A DNA stretch of 64,000 nucleotides from G965216255 sp965216255 (lineage in GTDB: Bacteria; Bacteroidota; Rhodothermia; Rhodothermales; Bin80), in assembly GCA_965216255.1 (NCBI GenBank), contig OZ244148.1:5332001-5396000 (forward strand), in the 5' to 3' direction. Both the position numbers and the translations under genes were made by a program. Numbering within the stretch: the stretch's first letter is position 1; the number at the start of each line of letters is the position of its first letter. Positions 7,103 to 18,000 of this stretch are shown here, one piece after another. The notes beneath the pieces are model-generated. The model searched no databases. It was not told the DNA's origin and worked only from the letters and a program-made list of their open reading frames with translations.

Positions 7103-9628
7103 ATGAGAAGACGTCACTTCATGAGTGGCTTTGGTCTGTCGCTTGTAGTGGTTTGCGCTGTTGCGGCCTTCGGGGTAGAGCGGGTCTCTGCGCAGCAACT
7201 CGCTGGCAGCCTGGAAGAGGACTGGCGTGCTCTGCGCGCCCTCTACATAGCGACGGAAGGTGACAATTGGAGAAACAACACCAACTGGAATGTCACGGAC
7301 GGCAGCGCTGTGACCGCGACGAATCTTGCCACCTGGCATGGCCTCGAAGTGGCCATGGGACGTGTGACTGAAGTGAGATTGCCCGAGAATCTGTTGGCAG
7401 GAGTGTTGCCACCCGAATTGGCCGGTTTGTCCATGCTCCAGGTGTTGGACCTTGGGGATAACAATTTGACTGGACAAATACCGCTGGAGCTCGGCATGCT
7501 TGCCGAATTGACGGAGCTGGATTTGGGTGACAATTCTACCGGCCCGGGCTACAACGAGTTGGAAGGAGAAATACCTCCTGAACTCGGTAATCTGGCAAAT
7601 CTGCGATATCTTCGTTTGCGGAATAATTCACTGACCGGAGAGATACCGTCTGAGCTGACCAATCTCCGTCAGTTGGTGGCACTTGACTTAGCAGGCAGTG
7701 AACTGGAGGGTGAGATACCGACATGGCTTGGCAGCCTAGCCAATCTGCAAACTCTTCAACTGTGGGGAAATTCACTGACTGGAGAGATACCCTCTGAGCT
7801 GGCCAACCTCCGTCAGTTGGAGCGTCTTTATCTATCAGACAATGAACTGACCGGAGAGATACCGGCATGGCTCGGCAGCCTGGCCAATTTGCGATATCTT
7901 CGTTTGTGGGGAAATTCACTGACCGGAGAGATACCCTCTGAGCTGGCCAACCTCCGTCAGTTGGTGGGTCTTGAGTTAGGAAACAATGAACTGGAGGGGG
8001 AGATACCGGCATGGCTTGGCGGCCTGGCCAATCTGCGAACCCTTAGTTTGGGGGGAAATTCACTGACCGGAGAGATACCGTCTGAGCTGGCCAATCTCCG
8101 TCAGTTGGTGGCACTTGACTTAACAGGCAATGAACTGGAGGGGGAGATACCGACATGGCTTGGCGGCCTGGCCAATCTGCAATATCTTGATTTGTGGGGA
8201 AATTCACTGATCGGAGAGATACCGTCTGAGTTGGCCAACCTCCGTCAGTTGGAGACTCTTTATGTATCACATAATAAACTGGAGGCAGAGATACCAACCA
8301 GGCTGGGCAACCTGACCAACCTGCGAGATCTTTATTTGCAGGACAACGCGTTGACCGGAGCCCTTCCCATGAGCCTGACCAAACTGCAAGAGCTCGAATA
8401 TTTCCATTTTGGGGGTCAGCCTCTTTGCGCTCCGCTGGCCCCCGACTTCCAGGCCTGGCTGCAAGCCATTGAGAATCACAGTGGAGACAACTGCGAGCCA
8501 CTGTCCTTCGCCGAATTGATTCCGGATCAGCGGTTCACCAAAGGAGTGGACATAGGAGCACTGCTGTTGCCGGCTGCAGACGGAGGGGCGGCGCCGGTCG
8601 TATATGATTTAATGCCCGCGCTGCCCTTGGGGCTTGTGTTCGATGCCGATTCACTTAAAGTCCATGGGACGCCGGGGGAGGTGTCGGCGCCTCGCACCTA
8701 TACCTTTTCGGGAGTCGATCGGGCTGGGTCAACCGCGAAGCTGGAATTCTCGGTCCAGGTGGTTGCCGCTTCCCTTGGATTTGAGCGCGACATACCGGAC
8801 CAGTCGTATATAGAAGGCCAGGTCATCACTCCGTTGACTCTCCCCGAGGCTACCGGTGGCGCGGGTATGGTTTCGTACACGCTTACGCCAGATCTGCCGC
8901 CGGGGCTGGTCTTTGCGGATTCGACGCGGACGCTGAGCGGTGCTGCCACGGATGTCTTTCAGCGCAAGACGTATAGCTATGTTGCCAGCGATGCGGACGG
9001 GGTGACGGGGGAGCGGACCTTTTCCATTGAGGTAAATCCTTCGCCTTTCGCTTTTGACGGCGCAGTAGCGGATCAGACGTACACGGAAGGCGAGGCGATA
9101 CCGGTTCTCACGTTTCCGGAAGCGCGGGCGGGCGTGCTTCCCTATACCTACAGTCTTGTGCCCGCGCTGCCGGTGGGATTGGTATTCGATGCCACGGCGC
9201 ACACGCTCAGCGGTACGCCGACAGCGGTGTTTCCGCGGGAGCTCTACCGGTATTCAGCCAGAGATGCCACCGGGGCGAGGGCCGAGTTGACCTTTTACAT
9301 CCAGGTGGACGAGCGTACGTTTTCGCAGCGTGCCGGGCGCGCACTGCCGACGGAGTTCCTGCTTCGGGAGAGCTACCCCAACCCCTTCGCTACTATGGTC
9401 TCCGTGGAGTTCGATCTCCCGCAGCGCGCCCGAATCACGCTGGAAGTGCTTAGTCTGCTTGGACAGCGTGTCTTGGCATGGCCTCCCAAGGAGATGGAGG
9501 CAGGGTGGGGACGCCGATTGGAAATGGATGGCTTGGCGCTACCTTCCGGTACGTACGTGTACCGGATAACGGCCGACATGGGTACCCGGGCATCCATGCG
9601 GTCCGCTCGTATGGTAGTACTGCGGTGA
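7103..9628 (+). CDS. secreted leucine-rich-repeat / Ig-like protein with T9SS sorting domain
   Basis: The start at 7103 (MRRRHFMSGFG) gives a clear signal peptide with a cleavage site after VSAQ. Residues about 35-80 form the LRR cap (ALYIATEGDNW, TWHGLEV). Residues about 90-430 are plant-type LRRs (NSLTGEIPSELANLRQL pattern), including five 48-residue units encoded by 144-bp tandem repeats. A C-terminal cap with LCAPLAPDFQAWL follows. Three putative-Ig (He_PIG) domains follow at about 465-550, 555-645 and 645-735. The last about 95 residues are a type A T9SS sorting domain (SYPNPF, LLGQRVL, SGTYVYRIT). The protein is probably exported and anchored at the cell surface, acting as an adhesin or binding protein; the ligand is unknown. 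Confidence 0.88.
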   Translation: MRRRHFMSGFGLSLVVVCAVAAFGVERVSAQQLAGSLEEDWRALRALYIATEGDNWRNNTNWNVTDGSAVTATNLATWHGLEVAMGRVTEVRLPENLLAGVLPPELAGLSMLQVLDLGDNNLTGQIPLELGMLAELTELDLGDNSTGPGYNELEGEIPPELGNLANLRYLRLRNNSLTGEIPSELTNLRQLVALDLAGSELEGEIPTWLGSLANLQTLQLWGNSLTGEIPSELANLRQLERLYLSDNELTGEIPAWLGSLANLRYLRLWGNSLTGEIPSELANLRQLVGLELGNNELEGEIPAWLGGLANLRTLSLGGNSLTGEIPSELANLRQLVALDLTGNELEGEIPTWLGGLANLQYLDLWGNSLIGEIPSELANLRQLETLYVSHNKLEAEIPTRLGNLTNLRDLYLQDNALTGALPMSLTKLQELEYFHFGGQPLCAPLAPDFQAWLQAIENHSGDNCEPLSFAELIPDQRFTKGVDIGALLLPAADGGAAPVVYDLMPALPLGLVFDADSLKVHGTPGEVSAPRTYTFSGVDRAGSTAKLEFSVQVVAASLGFERDIPDQSYIEGQVITPLTLPEATGGAGMVSYTLTPDLPPGLVFADSTRTLSGAATDVFQRKTYSYVASDADGVTGERTFSIEVNPSPFAFDGAVADQTYTEGEAIPVLTFPEARAGVLPYTYSLVPALPVGLVFDATAHTLSGTPTAVFPRELYRYSARDATGARAELTFYIQVDERTFSQRAGRALPTEFLLRESYPNPFATMVSVEFDLPQRARITLEVLSLLGQRVLAWPPKEMEAGWGRRLEMDGLALPSGTYVYRITADMGTRASMRSARMVVLR
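7625..8344 (+). repeat. five tandem 144-bp LRR repeats
   Basis: The units begin at 7625, 7769, 7913, 8057 and 8201, each starting with codons for NSLTGEIPSEL (NSLIGEIPSEL in the last) and encoding two LRRs of alternating type (SELANLRQL, then WLGSLANL). DNA similarity is strongest among the middle units. Such exact-length repeats can gain or lose units by recombination, which would change the length of the binding surface. Confidence 0.9.
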
Positions 9629-10127
9629 GCACGGCAGAGGATATGGTTCAAAAACTGGCAGCAGGGGATGCTGCGTGATGGAATGACCCACCTTGCCCGG
9701 TGGATTTGCGATAGGTGCACGGGTAGGGTATGCGGGGCTTGGTGTACGCGGTTATCAATCAGGAACAGGCGTGCATGGCCCGGGCCGCAGTCGTTCGACT
9801 CCTTCCACAGTCTGACGGTAAAGCGGTCGTCCTTTTCGATAAAATCCGTCCCGGTTTCATTGTGCTTATCCATGCCGGGGATGATCTTTTTCAGGACGCC
9901 CATTCCGCGATTTTCCACATACCTGTAACCCCGCATTACTATGGACAAGCGCCCGGTTGCATGCATGCCTGAAGCCTCCCTGCAGTTTTTCTGGAGTTAC
10001 TGTATTAGGCAAGTGCCCAGGGCTCTTGATTCCCAAGCGATCGGCATAGATCGCAAGCTAAATGTCCGTTTCTGCGATGCTGTAGTCCCTTTGGACTATG
10101 GCGTTGATCAGTACTTCTTCCGGTGCG
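9629..10127. other. duplicated 3' flank and unassigned intergenic DNA
   Basis: The first about 160 bases repeat the flank found at 6608-6768. The remainder has short open frames on both strands without recognisable homology. Confidence 0.4.
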
Positions 10128-10300
10128 GTAACGGCCGCTCAGATCGTGTAATTGCGCTCCGGACATGTCCTCGTGCGACGAAGGCCACGAGACCGGCACG
10201 TGGGGAGCCCCTATTGGACCATAAATACCCCCGCGTGAGCCAGTTTTTGCCAATATGCTCCGGTTGACCTGGACACTTTGAGAGCGTCTTAGCAACCGGT
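10128..10300 (+). repeat. repeat module X, copy 2, uninterrupted
   Basis: This is the intact version of the module split by the 2.25-kb element: GTAACGGCCGCTCAG, then CGACGAAGGCCACGAGA, GTGGGGAGCCCCTA, and CCGGTTGAC. Its position after an LRR gene and the position of copy 1 before an LRR fragment suggest that a larger unit was duplicated. No function is known. Confidence 0.6.
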
Positions 10301-10505
10301 TTCTCCACCTTTTTCCGGCCCTCGAGATTACGCACCTTAAAGGCCGTTACGGTACGTGCGGGTCGTGTGACAGACTACCGCTGCATCCCACACTACCTAA
10401 TCCAGTCCTGGTTCCCGCTAACGCTGCCGGTGTTCCTGCGCCTGGCCTTCCGTAAAGCCTCAGCAACTGGCAGCTTTGCTGCCGCTCCTACGCGCACGGA
10501 CCGCC
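10301..10505. other. unassigned region between module X and WD40 gene
   Basis: No gene is supported here. The end of the minus-strand WD40 gene marks the right boundary. Confidence 0.3.
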
Positions 10506-11003
10506 CTATCTGACAAGCGTCATCCAACGGACGAGGCGTTCGTCTCCGGTCTGCAAACGATAGACGTACATACCGCTCGGCAGATGGCCTGCGTTGAATC
10601 GCACCTGATATTGACCTGCCGGTTGCGAGCTCTCAACGAGCACCTCCATTTCGCGCCCCAGCAGGTCGTACACCGATAGGAGCACTATGCCGCTCTGACG
10701 AAGCGCATAGTCTATTGTTGTCTGCCAAAAGAACGGATTAGGGAAGTTGCTCAGAATCGCCGAATGGTCGGGGAATTCACCTTCCACGATGCCGGTTGGC
10801 CCCCTCCATGCGGAAATGTCCCAGAGCTTGACCGTGTGGTCATAGCCCCCTGAGGCGAGTATCGTCCCGTCGGGCGAAAAAGCGACCGAAAAGACCGGAT
10901 CCGTATGCCCAGACGTTCTTCCTGTCCATATCAATTGAGCCAAGCTGTCTTGCGCGCGAGACGCAGCGAAGAGCAGAAATAGCCCGAGAAGAAAACGTGT
11001 CAT
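10506..11003 (-). CDS. small secreted single-WD40 protein with T9SS sorting domain
   Basis: From the ATG at 11003 the product is 165 residues. A signal peptide (MTRFLLGLFLLFAASRAQ) is followed by one WD40 repeat (GHTDPVFSVAFSPDGTILAS through HTVKLWDIS), then directly by a sorting domain (LSNFPNPF, LSVYDLLGREMEVLV, SGMYVYRLQTGDERLV). A WD40 propeller needs about seven blades, so this may be a remnant of a larger protein after internal deletion. It could also be a real mini-protein that oligomerises. The frame is intact and the signal peptide and sorting domain are both good, so expression is plausible. Confidence 0.7.
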   Translation of the reverse strand: MTRFLLGLFLLFAASRAQDSLAQLIWTGRTSGHTDPVFSVAFSPDGTILASGGYDHTVKLWDISAWRGPTGIVEGEFPDHSAILSNFPNPFFWQTTIDYALRQSGIVLLSVYDLLGREMEVLVESSQPAGQYQVRFNAGHLPSGMYVYRLQTGDERLVRWMTLVR

Positions 11004-11257
11004 TATCGGAACAGAGCATCCTGACCCGCAATCAGTCGAGGGCCTGGGTAGAATTGCCACAGAAGCGATTTCGGCGTGGGAAGCTTCTGAGAGGCATGTA
11101 CGGGGCACAATGGAATGCATTGGGTTAGGGCGAATTATTCGACGGTAAGTGTGCGATTCTCTGTGCCAACAAGGGAGACAGTTCAATATAGAGGGGCGTG
11201 TACTTTCCTGGATTTCCAAGGGCGGTAATTCATATGAGATGAGTACCGTATTAGGTC
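11004..11257. other. intergenic upstream of WD40 gene
   Basis: This stretch contains the presumed promoter of the WD40 gene on the minus strand and the end of the adjacent dead transposase. No specific promoter motif is convincing. Confidence 0.25.
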
Positions 11258-12930
11258 CTACGCAAAGTCGATTCTGAGGCGTCGGTGTCGGAGCCATGGG
11301 ATAGCCTCCGACATTTCGAGGAAGCCGGCATAGAAGAAAGATCCGTTTTTGGCTCGTCGTCCCAACCGCACGACAATCGCTGCATCGCTGACCGTGACAG
11401 TGGCTGCCGCGTCAACATGGTCCCGGAATAGCGTACCTGTCTTGCTCCTGGCATGGTTGCCGCCGATGCGATGGGCAAGCATGCGGTAGAGTGCGCTGGC
11501 CATGAGCGTCAGCTGCAGGTCTACATCGATCTTGAGGGGGACGGCCGCCGAGAGGGCATCCATGTGGAAGAAGTTGATGGCGTCGGAGATGTTGTTTTCA
11601 ATGAGCTTGCGCCGGGCATAGCGATCGATGAGTTGCGCAGCCAGCGGGGTGGCGTCATTGGTCAAGAGCAGTGTGGGCTTGTCGTGTCCCAGATGGGTGA
11701 TGGCGATTTGCCGAATGGCCTCCGGGTAGTCTATGAGTTGGCCCCGTTCTTCGTGGATGCGGGGCGTGGCGATAAGCGCGGCCCACGTTGCAGAGCCGTA
11801 TGGTGTACCACGCTTCGGCAGGCAGGGCCTCAAGCGCGGCAATCAGGCGGGCCGTCCTGCGGCGAAGCGTAAGGAAGTGGATGCCCATCGCGTGGAGTTT
11901 CCCCAGATTGGCATAGGTGGTAAGCCGGCTGCCGAAGACCATTTCTTTGGGCAACTGGCCGGTACGCGCTCTCCTGCGTTCTACAAAGTGCAGGATCTCG
12001 GCATTCTGGGTATCCTTGCGGACCCGGGCATTGGCGTAGGCAAACCTCCGGGCATCCGCATCGCGGGCCAAAAAGGCCAGGATACCTCGCTGGCGCCGGC
12101 TGCGCTTGGAGACGTAGTGTTTTTCCACCAACGCCTGGTTTCCGTGATAGGCAATGGTGTGGAAGTCCAGATCGAAGGAGGTGCCGCTTCCGAGGACCTT
12201 GTCCTGTGCCGAGACCCGGTGATGCCAGCTGTCCATGAGTGCCGGCAAAAGGCGCGGATCGGCGCGGCAGCTGTATTCACTGAGCGTGGACCGCTTGGGT
12301 ATGACATTGAGGCCGGCAACCAGGGCAAGTCCTTCGTCCAAAACATCGGGCATGATGTGATGGGGGCGGCCTATGTCCCAGAGCTTGAGGGCCAGTAGCG
12401 CCCGGAAGGCACAGCCTGCCGGCAGCCTGTCGCTGCCGGGCATGGCGTGTTCTTTGAGCATGCTCTCCATCTCCAGGCGTGCCAGGTCAAAGGCGAAGAG
12501 GAACAGCCCCCCGAAACGGGTCTCGAAGCTGCACCGTTGCAGATTCAATTTGCGGCCATTGGCGGCAGGGGTACGCCTAGCGCGCCGCTCTTCGCGTTCC
12601 TTGTTGGTGCGGCGCCACAGCCTTGGTAGTCCGGCCTGCTTGACGGTGCGCGCAATGGTGGAGATGCCTGCCGGGATGCCTTCCGTGGCGAGGTGCTCTT
12701 GGATTTCCCTGGCGGAGAGGTTTTACTTTTTTTTTGCAACTCGACAATGCGCTCAGTGCACCGCACGGCCCTGCTTCTTTAGCCTTGGGTTTGGGTCCAG
12801 GCCTGACTTCGCAGAAGAAGTGGATGGCGGGGTCGCTGCGAAACTTGGCGGCGAGGTTGTAGAGGCCTCCCTTGAGATAGTCAAATCGTTTGGCGGCTTC
12901 TTCGGCAGAGGAGAGGCTGTTTTCATAACA
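11258..12930 (-). pseudogene. IS4-like DDE transposase pseudogene
   Basis: An N-terminal part (ENSLSSAEEAAKRFDYLKGG, KFRSDPAIHFF, then AREIQEHLATEGIPAGISTI) is followed by a DDE domain. The DDE domain shows LDFHTIAYHGNQALVEKHYV, SKRSRRQRGILAFLARDAD, MVFGSRLTTYANLGKLHAMG, FLTLRRR, ENNISDAINFFHMDALSAAV and DLQLTLMASALYRMLAHRIG. Frameshifts lie near 11770 (one base, within the codons for AYRH/ATPR) and around the poly-T run at 12721-12735, where the frame also meets a stop. It is therefore inactive. The IS family assignment is approximate, and no inverted repeats were identified. Confidence 0.7.
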
Positions 12931-13751
12931 AGCCACGGGTGGGTGATAGCTCCCCCGTATCCGGACACCACATCCGAACAAGCACGTCCGCGAACCGCTG
13001 CCGCATCACTTGAAGACGCTGCCCAGAGCCGCGCCTTCATTGATGACATTGCCGTCAATACAGCGCAGCGCTACGCAATAGGCCGTGGAGTGACTGCGGC
13101 CGTAGTATGAAGCCCGCTACGCTTCGAAGAACCTGGAGTCTTCCGCATCCACGACTGAGCCAGTCGCTTGCGAATACGCCTCCACAAAGATCATGTGTAC
13201 CTCACTGGACGGATACGCCGAAAGGAAAGTCGTGGCGACCCGAATGTTTTGTTATTCGGTGCTCAACAGCCCCGGCCCCCCACACCTCTACCGACGCTTC
13301 ACGCCCACCCTCACGGTTGACCGTGCATGGCTCGCGGAGATATGTGTCTGGTTGAGACTTCTCAATGCGGCACTCGTTTGGAAAAAAAAGCCAAGCGATA
13401 CGTCTTCCGTGTCCGGAAGCAACAGATTGGTTTTTCAGGACGCCTGGCGTACCCGCTCCGCTACCCTGACGGCCCGGCCTGTCCCTTGCCGGCTTCCGGT
13501 TAGTGTGTGCGGCACCACCCACAGGGATTCCTGTGTTGCCAATGCCTTCCCTCTATAAGCGACTACGAATACGCCACTTACACGGCGATTCGGGCGCGAT
13601 TCGGCTCAATATCGGCTCAGAATTCCGTCCTGTACAGGCAAAAATAATTAATTAATAAGGTCGGGGGCCATAATACCTTGACTTTATCAGGTCAGACACG
13701 TACCGTATGTATTAGCAAGTCGGATACGTGTAATTTGGGCTTGGTCACGAA
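12931..13751. other. unassigned region, AT-rich at the right end
   Basis: Several open frames exist but none resembles a known protein. The last 130 bases are AT-rich (AATTAATTAATAA near 13648) and contain TTGACT at 13678-13683, a possible -35 element for the next reading frame without a good -10 at the right distance. Confidence 0.3.
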
Positions 13752-15008
13752 ATGGTTCGTACAGGGAAAAAGGACCCAATTATTGGTGGCGGGCCTGGGT
13801 CAATTGTTTGGTCCCGAAATTACTGGTCGTCGAGCCGACGTGCCACCGAGGAAAATGCTTGGGTCAGAGGAAGACTTGAATACTTACTAATACTAAGAGG
13901 CGCTTCCCCCTCCGCACATATGTGCGTTCGGGGGGGGGGGGGGGGGGGGCAGGATACACAAAATATCCTGTCAGGCGGCGTAGAATGCGCACATATATGC
14001 CGTTGTAGCGGAGTCCTGATCTGGTCAGCATTGGGTCTGGCAGGAGCAGTTCAGGGGAGCCGGGCGAGGGCCGCACTGGCGGATACCTTAATTTCAAATA
14101 CAGGCGGCGATGATTTAGATGGTACCGGGTTAGAATATTGCAGGTTAGGTTCAGATGAGGACGAGCTGACGCATCTGGACGTTGTGATGGGAACAGGCCC
14201 ATCGCAGCACGTCCGGGTGGCGTTCGCTAGGAGCAAGCAGAGGGCAAGTAGTGCAGAGCAGACCAGGTCGATTTGTTCGGAGGCAGACGGGTGGGTGCCA
14301 GCGGCCTTGTACCAGGCCACAGATGGTGGAACAACAAACACAAACTGGTCTGCTCTTGCCACGATTTCGTCGGAGCGCAATGCGTGCCAGTGGCACGGCG
14401 AAGCGGCGGCCGATGGATGTCTGAGAACACTGGCGCGGTTTGTCCACAATGGCACAGGCGAAAAGCCGCCAGAGTCAGACCCGCTCACAGCACGTTGCGA
14501 TTCGTACGTGCACGACAGTCCGCTCTGCCGCGAATGGCCGCCTAGTCTGAGGGGCCTCAATGCACTGGAAACTGTCGGGTTTGATGGTGTAGATATCTGC
14601 GCGCCAACCGACGCCGCTCTTGAGGCGTCGTTCAATGCAGTAGCAGGTACAGGAGCTGCTACGTGCGGGTGGGGATCATTGCCCGGCATCAATGGGCATC
14701 CTGATGATCAGGCATGTACGGCAGGGCAATTCACTGCGGATCTCACACTTCCCGAAGTAGCAGGCGGGGCCACTCCATACCGCTATTTGTCTGGTCCGGA
14801 CTTACAGGCAGGATTGGGTTTCGTGATGTGGGCCGCACTGACAATTAACGGTGCAGAGGCACATCAGTCTCTGAAGGGCTATACAGAGGCCGCTGCCCAT
14901 TGGGGACCGACAGGGCTAAAGGCCGCAGTGGGCAGGGATAATTCTGGACGACTTTGCGGTGCCAAAGTTGTCGTTGTGCACACCAATCTAATCGCAGAGG
15001 TGACCTAG
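13752..15008 (+). CDS. LRR/Ig-derived reading frame containing a 20-G tract
   Basis: The 418-codon frame begins with unremarkable sequence and then crosses 20 consecutive G. It continues through a signal-like segment (GVLIWSALGLAGAVQ) into pieces of the island's LRR architecture: ALYQATDGGTTNTNW (N-terminal LRR cap), PSLRGLNALETVGFDGVDIC (C-terminal cap, matching LCAP of the other genes) and LTLPEVAGGATPY (Ig-like start). The LRR repeats between the caps are missing, and the C-terminus has no sorting domain. It ends three bases before the next gene's start. It may be phase-variable through the G tract, or it may be a decaying paralogue. The true start is uncertain. Confidence 0.45.
   Translation: MVRTGKKDPIIGGGPGSIVWSRNYWSSSRRATEENAWVRGRLEYLLILRGASPSAHMCVRGGGGGGQDTQNILSGGVECAHICRCSGVLIWSALGLAGAVQGSRARAALADTLISNTGGDDLDGTGLEYCRLGSDEDELTHLDVVMGTGPSQHVRVAFARSKQRASSAEQTRSICSEADGWVPAALYQATDGGTTNTNWSALATISSERNACQWHGEAAADGCLRTLARFVHNGTGEKPPESDPLTARCDSYVHDSPLCREWPPSLRGLNALETVGFDGVDICAPTDAALEASFNAVAGTGAATCGWGSLPGINGHPDDQACTAGQFTADLTLPEVAGGATPYRYLSGPDLQAGLGFVMWAALTINGAEAHQSLKGYTEAAAHWGPTGLKAAVGRDNSGRLCGAKVVVVHTNLIAEVT
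13930..13949. repeat. homopolymer run of 20 G
   Basis: It lies in the 5' part of an open reading frame, upstream of a signal-peptide-like segment. Slippage by one base would change the frame. The length may itself be inaccurate in the assembly. Confidence 0.95.
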
Positions 15009-15011
15009 ACC

Positions 15012-18000
15012 ATGAGACACTTTACCAAGCTGATGGGCTTTACAACTGTGGTGCTGGCAGTTGCAGTAGCCGGTGAAAATTCTGCCCGGGGGCAATTTGA
15101 TCAAGCTAACGGGACCGACCTCTTCGCGGAGCGCAATGGGACCGGTATGACATGCCTTGATATGACTGATCCCTGCGGCCTGGATATTGCCATAAACAAA
15201 GTGGACTCTGCGGATGATACTGTGTGGGTACGGCTCCGCGAAGCGGACGCGCTGACCCGATTCAGTGAAGGTTTTACGGCCAATAACTCGTTTACGCTGG
15301 CGACCTTTGTTCGGGACAGTGGCCCGGCAGACGGCGCGGTTTCCGTGGAAGGTGACGTAACCTTGTCCGGCGCCACTGTTACAGTGGCAATGGGTACTGC
15401 GTTGCGGCTCGAATCCGACGACGTGACGCTGACCGGTAGCTCAGCGGGCACTGACGGAGAGATCTGGCTGGGGGAAGGCTCCAGACAGCTGGCGCTGAGG
15501 CTGCCTGCAGGTACCGAAACAGACGACGAATGTGGAGCGGCAGCCTTCGGCAGTCTTACGATTATCGGTGATGTGAAGGTCATGGACGGCGGACAGGACT
15601 GTGATCCCAAGAATCACATGGCAATTATGCACTCGCTGACCGTAAAGAGTGGGGTCTTGCTTAACATGGGAAATCTGCGGCTCGCTATAGACGCCGCACC
15701 GACGTATACCAACAAGGCCGGAGAATTCGAGCGCGGAAGCGTAGTGGTGGAAGAAGACGGCAGCATTGTTGGCAAGGAGCATTTCGTGCTGCGCCCCGAT
15801 GCCATGGGGCCAAGTATCGACCGCGCCTACACTACTACTCCAGAAGATTGTTACAAGGTGATGGGGGAAGGCACTATTGAAATGGACATCCTAAAAGAGA
15901 AGGATAGCGGCGTCTGCATCGCATTGGCCGAAATTGGAGATGGTGGCATGAATACAAACCGGGGAGGGGCGCTCTACTTGACAGGGACATCCCGGATTGA
16001 CGGCTCATTTCGCAATGCAGGCAAGGCTCGCACGGAGTTTTGGAAGGTAGAAGTGCTCAATGAGGACTTGGAAGTTTGGGGTGTAGATCCAATGGATGCT
16101 GCCAATCGAGCCACCCACGTTGGCACCGCAATGCTATTTCCGCCCAACTTTTGCGATAGCAGGCGAGGTGGACGCAGCCGCGCTGGCGGCGTATACGTCT
16201 ACGCGCCGATAGACATCTTGGGAGGAGTGTTTCTATATGGAACAAAAGTGTTTGAGCCGGGGAGCTCAACCTACACGGAATGTAAAGAGGGACTTTATTT
16301 CATGGGGGACAGTGAGCCGAACAATGACGACAACACTTGGAGCCCCGCAGGTGACCGGCCGCTGCTCACATCGACGATCTTTGGTCCATTCGTGGCCAAA
16401 GGAAGCTCTCATGTAGTGCTCGACGATTGGAATTTCTACCACAACTTGGCGTTCGAGGATGACTTCGAAGTAAGCTCTGGCATTAGCTTCGATATTGTGA
16501 CCGGCGCGACGTATAGATATAATAAGGATAACGTAGCAGGCACTCCCATTCCGGCCAATGTATGCGGCTTTGGCAGTGCTGTGCGTGAATTACGCGGCGG
16601 CAAGATCATATTCCAAGGCGATCTCGACCAAGACATTCTCTATCCTAATATCAACTTGACGTCCCCGTCCGTCCAGATAAACAAGTCCCCCAATTCAAAA
16701 CTAACGATATCGAAGGAAGGAGGAATTTTCAAGGCGAAGGTACTAGAAATTCGATCCGGCATCCTTGTCACTAATGGAAAGCTTTCCATGGATATAGCAA
16801 ACGAAGCGATGGTCCTGCATACCAATGGAAAGGTCGACAAGGGAGAGGGAGAGATTGCCTACACCAGCCACGATACCAAGCCAGGTTATATGGTATACAC
16901 GGGTACAGGTTCGCAGACTACCAGTGACGAAATATATCCTCCTTACGAATCAGGTGACCAAACACTGATTTTTGCTACTACTTGGCTTCAAGTATTCAAG
17001 CCTGATGCGGCCACGCTTACATTTGGTAGGTCCATATACATTTCCAATTATTTTGACCTGCACAGCGGCAAGGTGGAAGTTGCAGGTGACTACCAATTCA
17101 TACTACAAAAGAATGCGCTTCTAGAGATTGGTAGTCAAAGTGATTTTGTGGATGGGAGTAGTAATGTATTCATAAACAAGGGTGATGACTATAATCCACG
17201 CAATAGTGGCCTGCGCCTTGAATACTTGGGCGACGATAACCGCAGGGCAGGTAACATATGGCCAGGCACATCCGAACTTCCAGGTAGTGACTATATCAAG
17301 AGTGTGACAATCAATGGTGGCAGGCAATGCGGCGATGACGCCTACCCGGTAGTCACGCTTGATGGCGAGTACAGCCGGATGAACCAAAACTTCTTCCTTA
17401 CGCGAGGTGCACTTGATCTGAATGGCAACCATTTGGTCATGTTTGCCGAGGCAGCATCAGAAGACCAGAGGCTCAGCATCAACGCGACTGCAAGACTGTG
17501 TGATTCTGCCGCTGGTGTCTCCTGTTCAACAGGAGAAATGGCAGCGCACGTAGGTTCGGAGCATCATGAGGAGGTTGGCGCTAAGTCGGCTAAACTGGTT
17601 GGCGCAGACTTCGCTGCCAGGGACTTTGCGATCACTGGAGCAAATGTCGAAGCAATTTTGTCCTCGGGTGGCAGTGTGGAGCGTGCCGTAACAAGTGCTT
17701 CAGTAGAAGTAGGCATCGTAGATACAAAGGTGGAAATTGTTGATGCCGTGGTGCGCGGTCTAGAGGCCATAGGTAGAGGTAATGCGCCTTATGAGGAATT
17801 GAACCTGCTCCGACATAATCAAAAGGTGCTTCGGTCAATACGCATGGACGCAGCCAAGGCGGCAAATGGCGGGGGCATGCTTTATTTCGTGGGTAACGGC
17901 GATACCAGACTAAGCGTTGCTACGATAGGTAAACGCATTATGCTGCCGAGCACCATAGTCATGAGACGTATGCCGTTGCCAGCGGACGCAGAGCCCGATG

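Noticed and set aside
7625..8344. Possible CRISPR array because of regular repeats
   Set aside because: The repeats are 144 bp, contiguous and in frame with LRR motifs; there are no spacers and no cas genes.
8043..8501. Minus-strand frames across the LRR repeats
   Set aside because: They owe their length to the codon pattern of the repeats on the plus strand and have repetitive, low-complexity translations.
13193..13558. 121-codon open frame in the gap before the poly-G frame
   Set aside because: There is no recognisable homology, signal or domain, and the base composition is like that of the non-coding surroundings.
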